A DNA stretch of 5,300 nucleotides from Desulfamplus sp. (lineage in GTDB: Bacteria > Desulfobacterota > Desulfobacteria > Desulfobacterales > Desulfobacteraceae). Shown piece after piece: positions 4,730-5,300 of this stretch. The notes below the pieces were generated by a model, which saw nothing but the letters and a program-made list of their open reading frames with translations, ran no database searches and was not told the DNA's origin. The translations under genes were made by a program, and so were the position numbers. Numbering within the stretch: position 1 is the first letter of the stretch; each line of letters opens with the position of its first letter. Location of the stretch: contig JADGBP010000186.1 of NCBI GenBank assembly GCA_015231395.1, forward strand, positions 1 through 5,300. The letters run 5' to 3'.

Positions 4730-5300
4730 GAGTTTGCGTCAGCTATTTTAAGGCGGACAGCAATGTTGACCGGGCAAGCAAAATCATCAACCACATGAGA
4801 CAGTTTGCCAGAAAATCTGATATGGAGTTTGAGAAGGTTCAGGTAAATGATGTCTTAAAAAATGCTTTTGAAATATTCAGCCAGCAGTTGAAATTAAGCG
4901 AGATTGAGGTTGTGTGGAATCTTCAATAAAATTTACCTCTTATCAAAGCTGACCCGAGCCGTTTGGAACAAGTTTTTATAAATCTTTTGTTAAATGCAAG
5001 AGATGCGATTGAAGATGCTGACCAAGCTCTTAAGAATTTTAGGTAAATATCATCTGACAAAAAAAAAATATATATATGAGAACGATAGCGATAATAAAAA
5101 TAGATATAATATTCAAAATATGTGTAAGAGGATTAGCTTAAAAACCAACTGCAATAGTAACAATGTAGTTGTTGAGGTCTCTGATACTGGAAATGGCATG
5201 CCTAAACATCTGATAAATAAAATATTTGAACCTTTTTTCACAACTAAGGAGGTGGATAAAGGAACGGGTTTAGGCTTATCAATAAGCTATGGAATTATAA
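4714..5300 (+). pseudogene. Degraded sensor histidine kinase fragment, runs off the window
   Basis: This is the remnant of the kinase core of a two-component sensor. In one frame from about 4714 the text VDRASKIINHMRQFARKSD, VLKNAFEIFSQQLKLSEIEV and (after a stop) the ADPSRLEQVF segment and the N-box [12 protein letters not shown] (4981-5016) can be read. That frame is broken by TAA at 4927-4929, where family members have a Glu codon (likely GAA to TAA), and again by TAA at 5044-5046. The ATP-binding lobe resumes in another frame: DTGNGMP (G1 box, from 5183), FEPFFTTK (5225-5248) and GTGLGLS (5261-5281), open to the window end. Upstream, ANQT/HNAMRV around 4702-4731 may be a scrambled H-box (HELNQPLNAMRV); no phosphoacceptor histidine in proper context is present. 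Sensor domains are missing. Between N-box and G1 box lies an Asn/Lys/Asp-rich low-complexity stretch. Confidence 0.82.
5045..5128 (+). repeat. Low-complexity AT-rich insert inside the kinase remnant
   Basis: The stretch includes a run of ten A (5059-5068), a TATATATA tract and GATA/AATA-rich text. It is open in the same frame as the downstream ATP-binding lobe, reading [20 protein letters not shown]. Related kinases usually have a short loop here between the N-box and the next beta strand. It contains no clear tandem period. Confidence 0.5.

Overview
The window looks like chromosomal DNA from an anaerobic bacterium, most likely a Desulfobacterota (Desulfobacteraceae-like) sulfate reducer. This is inferred from the order of the kor genes (ferredoxin subunit first, then alpha, then beta), from the style of the histidine kinase remnant, and from a moderately AT-rich composition. 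No rRNA, tRNA, transposase or CRISPR array is visible.

Layout. Bases 1-138 hold no intact gene but contain a GC-rich hairpin and two palindromes, ending where a 5'-truncated mtnA (methylthioribose-1-phosphate isomerase) begins (139-852, +). A short convergent intergenic region with an 18-bp perfect palindrome follows. A family-2 glycosyltransferase lies on the minus strand (951-2066). A 267-bp divergent intergenic region (2067-2333) carries a 9-bp inverted repeat, a 16-bp tandem duplication and a near-perfect 22-bp palindrome. Next comes a tightly packed + strand cluster for 2-oxoglutarate:ferredoxin oxidoreductase: korD (2334-2699), korA (2702-3862) and korB (3865-4729). korB is broken by an apparent one-base insertion at the codon for its fourth iron-sulfur cysteine. 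Where korC would be expected there is instead a degraded sensor histidine kinase (about 4714-5300, running off the window).

Function. KorA and KorB together form the catalytic unit that oxidatively decarboxylates 2-oxoglutarate (or runs the reverse carboxylation), with KorD as the 2x[4Fe-4S] electron carrier subunit. As written, the sequence cannot give a full-length KorB and lacks KorC, so this copy is either decaying or affected by sequence or assembly errors.

The most striking pattern is structural. Coding-length tandem repeats (21 bp and 24 bp, always multiples of three) have expanded in frame at three points in two neighbouring genes. At each point the array seems to begin from the host gene's own adjacent codons: EQDY and KLLE in the glycosyltransferase, VLIEQGNE in korD. 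A fourth low-complexity stretch sits in a loop of the kinase remnant. This suggests a genome in which local in-frame duplication repeatedly lengthens protein loops and tails.
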